A DNA stretch of 21,680 nt from a virus: IMG/VR virus record IMGVR_UViG_3300030419_002466, positions 1-21,680 of that record; one strand, written 5' to 3'. A model generated the notes under the pieces. It saw nothing but the letters and a program-made list of their open reading frames with translations, did no database searches and was not told the origin of the DNA. Numbering within the stretch: the first letter of the stretch is position 1; each line of letters starts with the position of its first letter. Made by a program: the position numbers and the translations under genes. Below, piece after piece: positions 21,575 to 21,680 of this stretch.

Positions 21575-21680
21575 AATTATTTACCTCTATCTTAATGCTA
21601 GTTTGATTGGTTTAAAGACAGCTTAAAATACTAGCAAAGTCTGTCTGCAAATTGTGGCTTTGTTGTTTAAAGTCTGTTCA
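21575..21680 (-). promoter_or_regulatory. Upstream leader with repeats of the leftward operon
   Basis: About 106 bases show no gene on either strand. They contain AAAGTCTGT twice (21636-21644, 21669-21677), GTTTAAAG(A/T)C twice (21610-21619, 21665-21674), and on the minus strand a hairpin-like AGACAG ... CTGTCT pair about 19 bases apart. A TTGCAG element lies 17 bases from TTTAAG on the minus strand, a poor -35/-10 match. Probably a promoter/operator region; the exact promoter is not established. Confidence 0.4.

Noticed and set aside
1-21680. Depletion of GANTC (CcrM-type) sites
   Set aside because: GAATC and GATTC are frequent throughout, so the avoidance is specific to GATC and CCWGG.

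Overview
The window reads as part of the genome of an AT-rich tailed phage, most likely a podovirus-type phage of a marine bacterium. The evidence is tightly packed genes that overlap by 4 to 23 bases, an endolysin/holin pair, a set of podovirus-style virion proteins, a very large multi-domain 'polyvalent' ejection-type protein, and an opposing block of small early genes with a RusA-like resolvase. Shine-Dalgarno-like sites (AAGGAG, AGAGG) precede many starts, which fits a proteobacterial host better than a Bacteroidetes host. The phage identity and host class are inference; no integrase, tRNA, CRISPR array or attachment site is visible.

Layout. Bases 1-18743 hold one co-directional (+) block: the 3' part of a CHASE2-type membrane adenylate cyclase gene (open at the left edge), a lysis cassette (XhlA-like small membrane protein, 3-TM holin, GH24 endolysin), then virion genes (tail nozzle/hub candidate, two small proteins, an 846-aa Pro/Gly-rich protein, a GNAT-like enzyme, two coiled-coil internal-virion candidates) and a 2978-aa protein. 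That protein carries a zincin (HESAH), an ADP-ribosyltransferase-like fold, a zeta-toxin-like P-loop kinase and a long C-terminal phage-associated region. Bases 18744-18894 are a convergent junction with a hairpin terminator. Bases 18895-21574 hold a (-) block of eleven small genes, read from the right edge inward: two mini-proteins, an HNH protein, several acidic small proteins, a 32-aa membrane peptide, conserved phage unknowns and a RusA-like resolvase. Bases 21575-21680 look like a leader/regulatory region for this block.

How it may work together. The (-) block looks like early/middle functions (recombination, host interaction). The (+) block looks like the late operon: lysis, virion assembly, and proteins carried in the particle and injected with the DNA. 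The most unusual gene is the membrane adenylate cyclase just upstream of the lysis genes, which has every class III catalytic residue and the ATP-selecting Lys/Asp pair. The giant protein would deliver several effector activities at once.

The strongest sequence-wide signal belongs to no gene. By reading, GATC occurs once in 21.7 kb and CCWGG not at all. Synonymous codons are chosen in context to avoid both words: Asp is GAC before codons starting with C but GAT almost everywhere else, and all twelve Pro-Gly pairs use CCC or CCG although CCA/CCT are the usual Pro codons. This looks like selection against two restriction or methylation target words.
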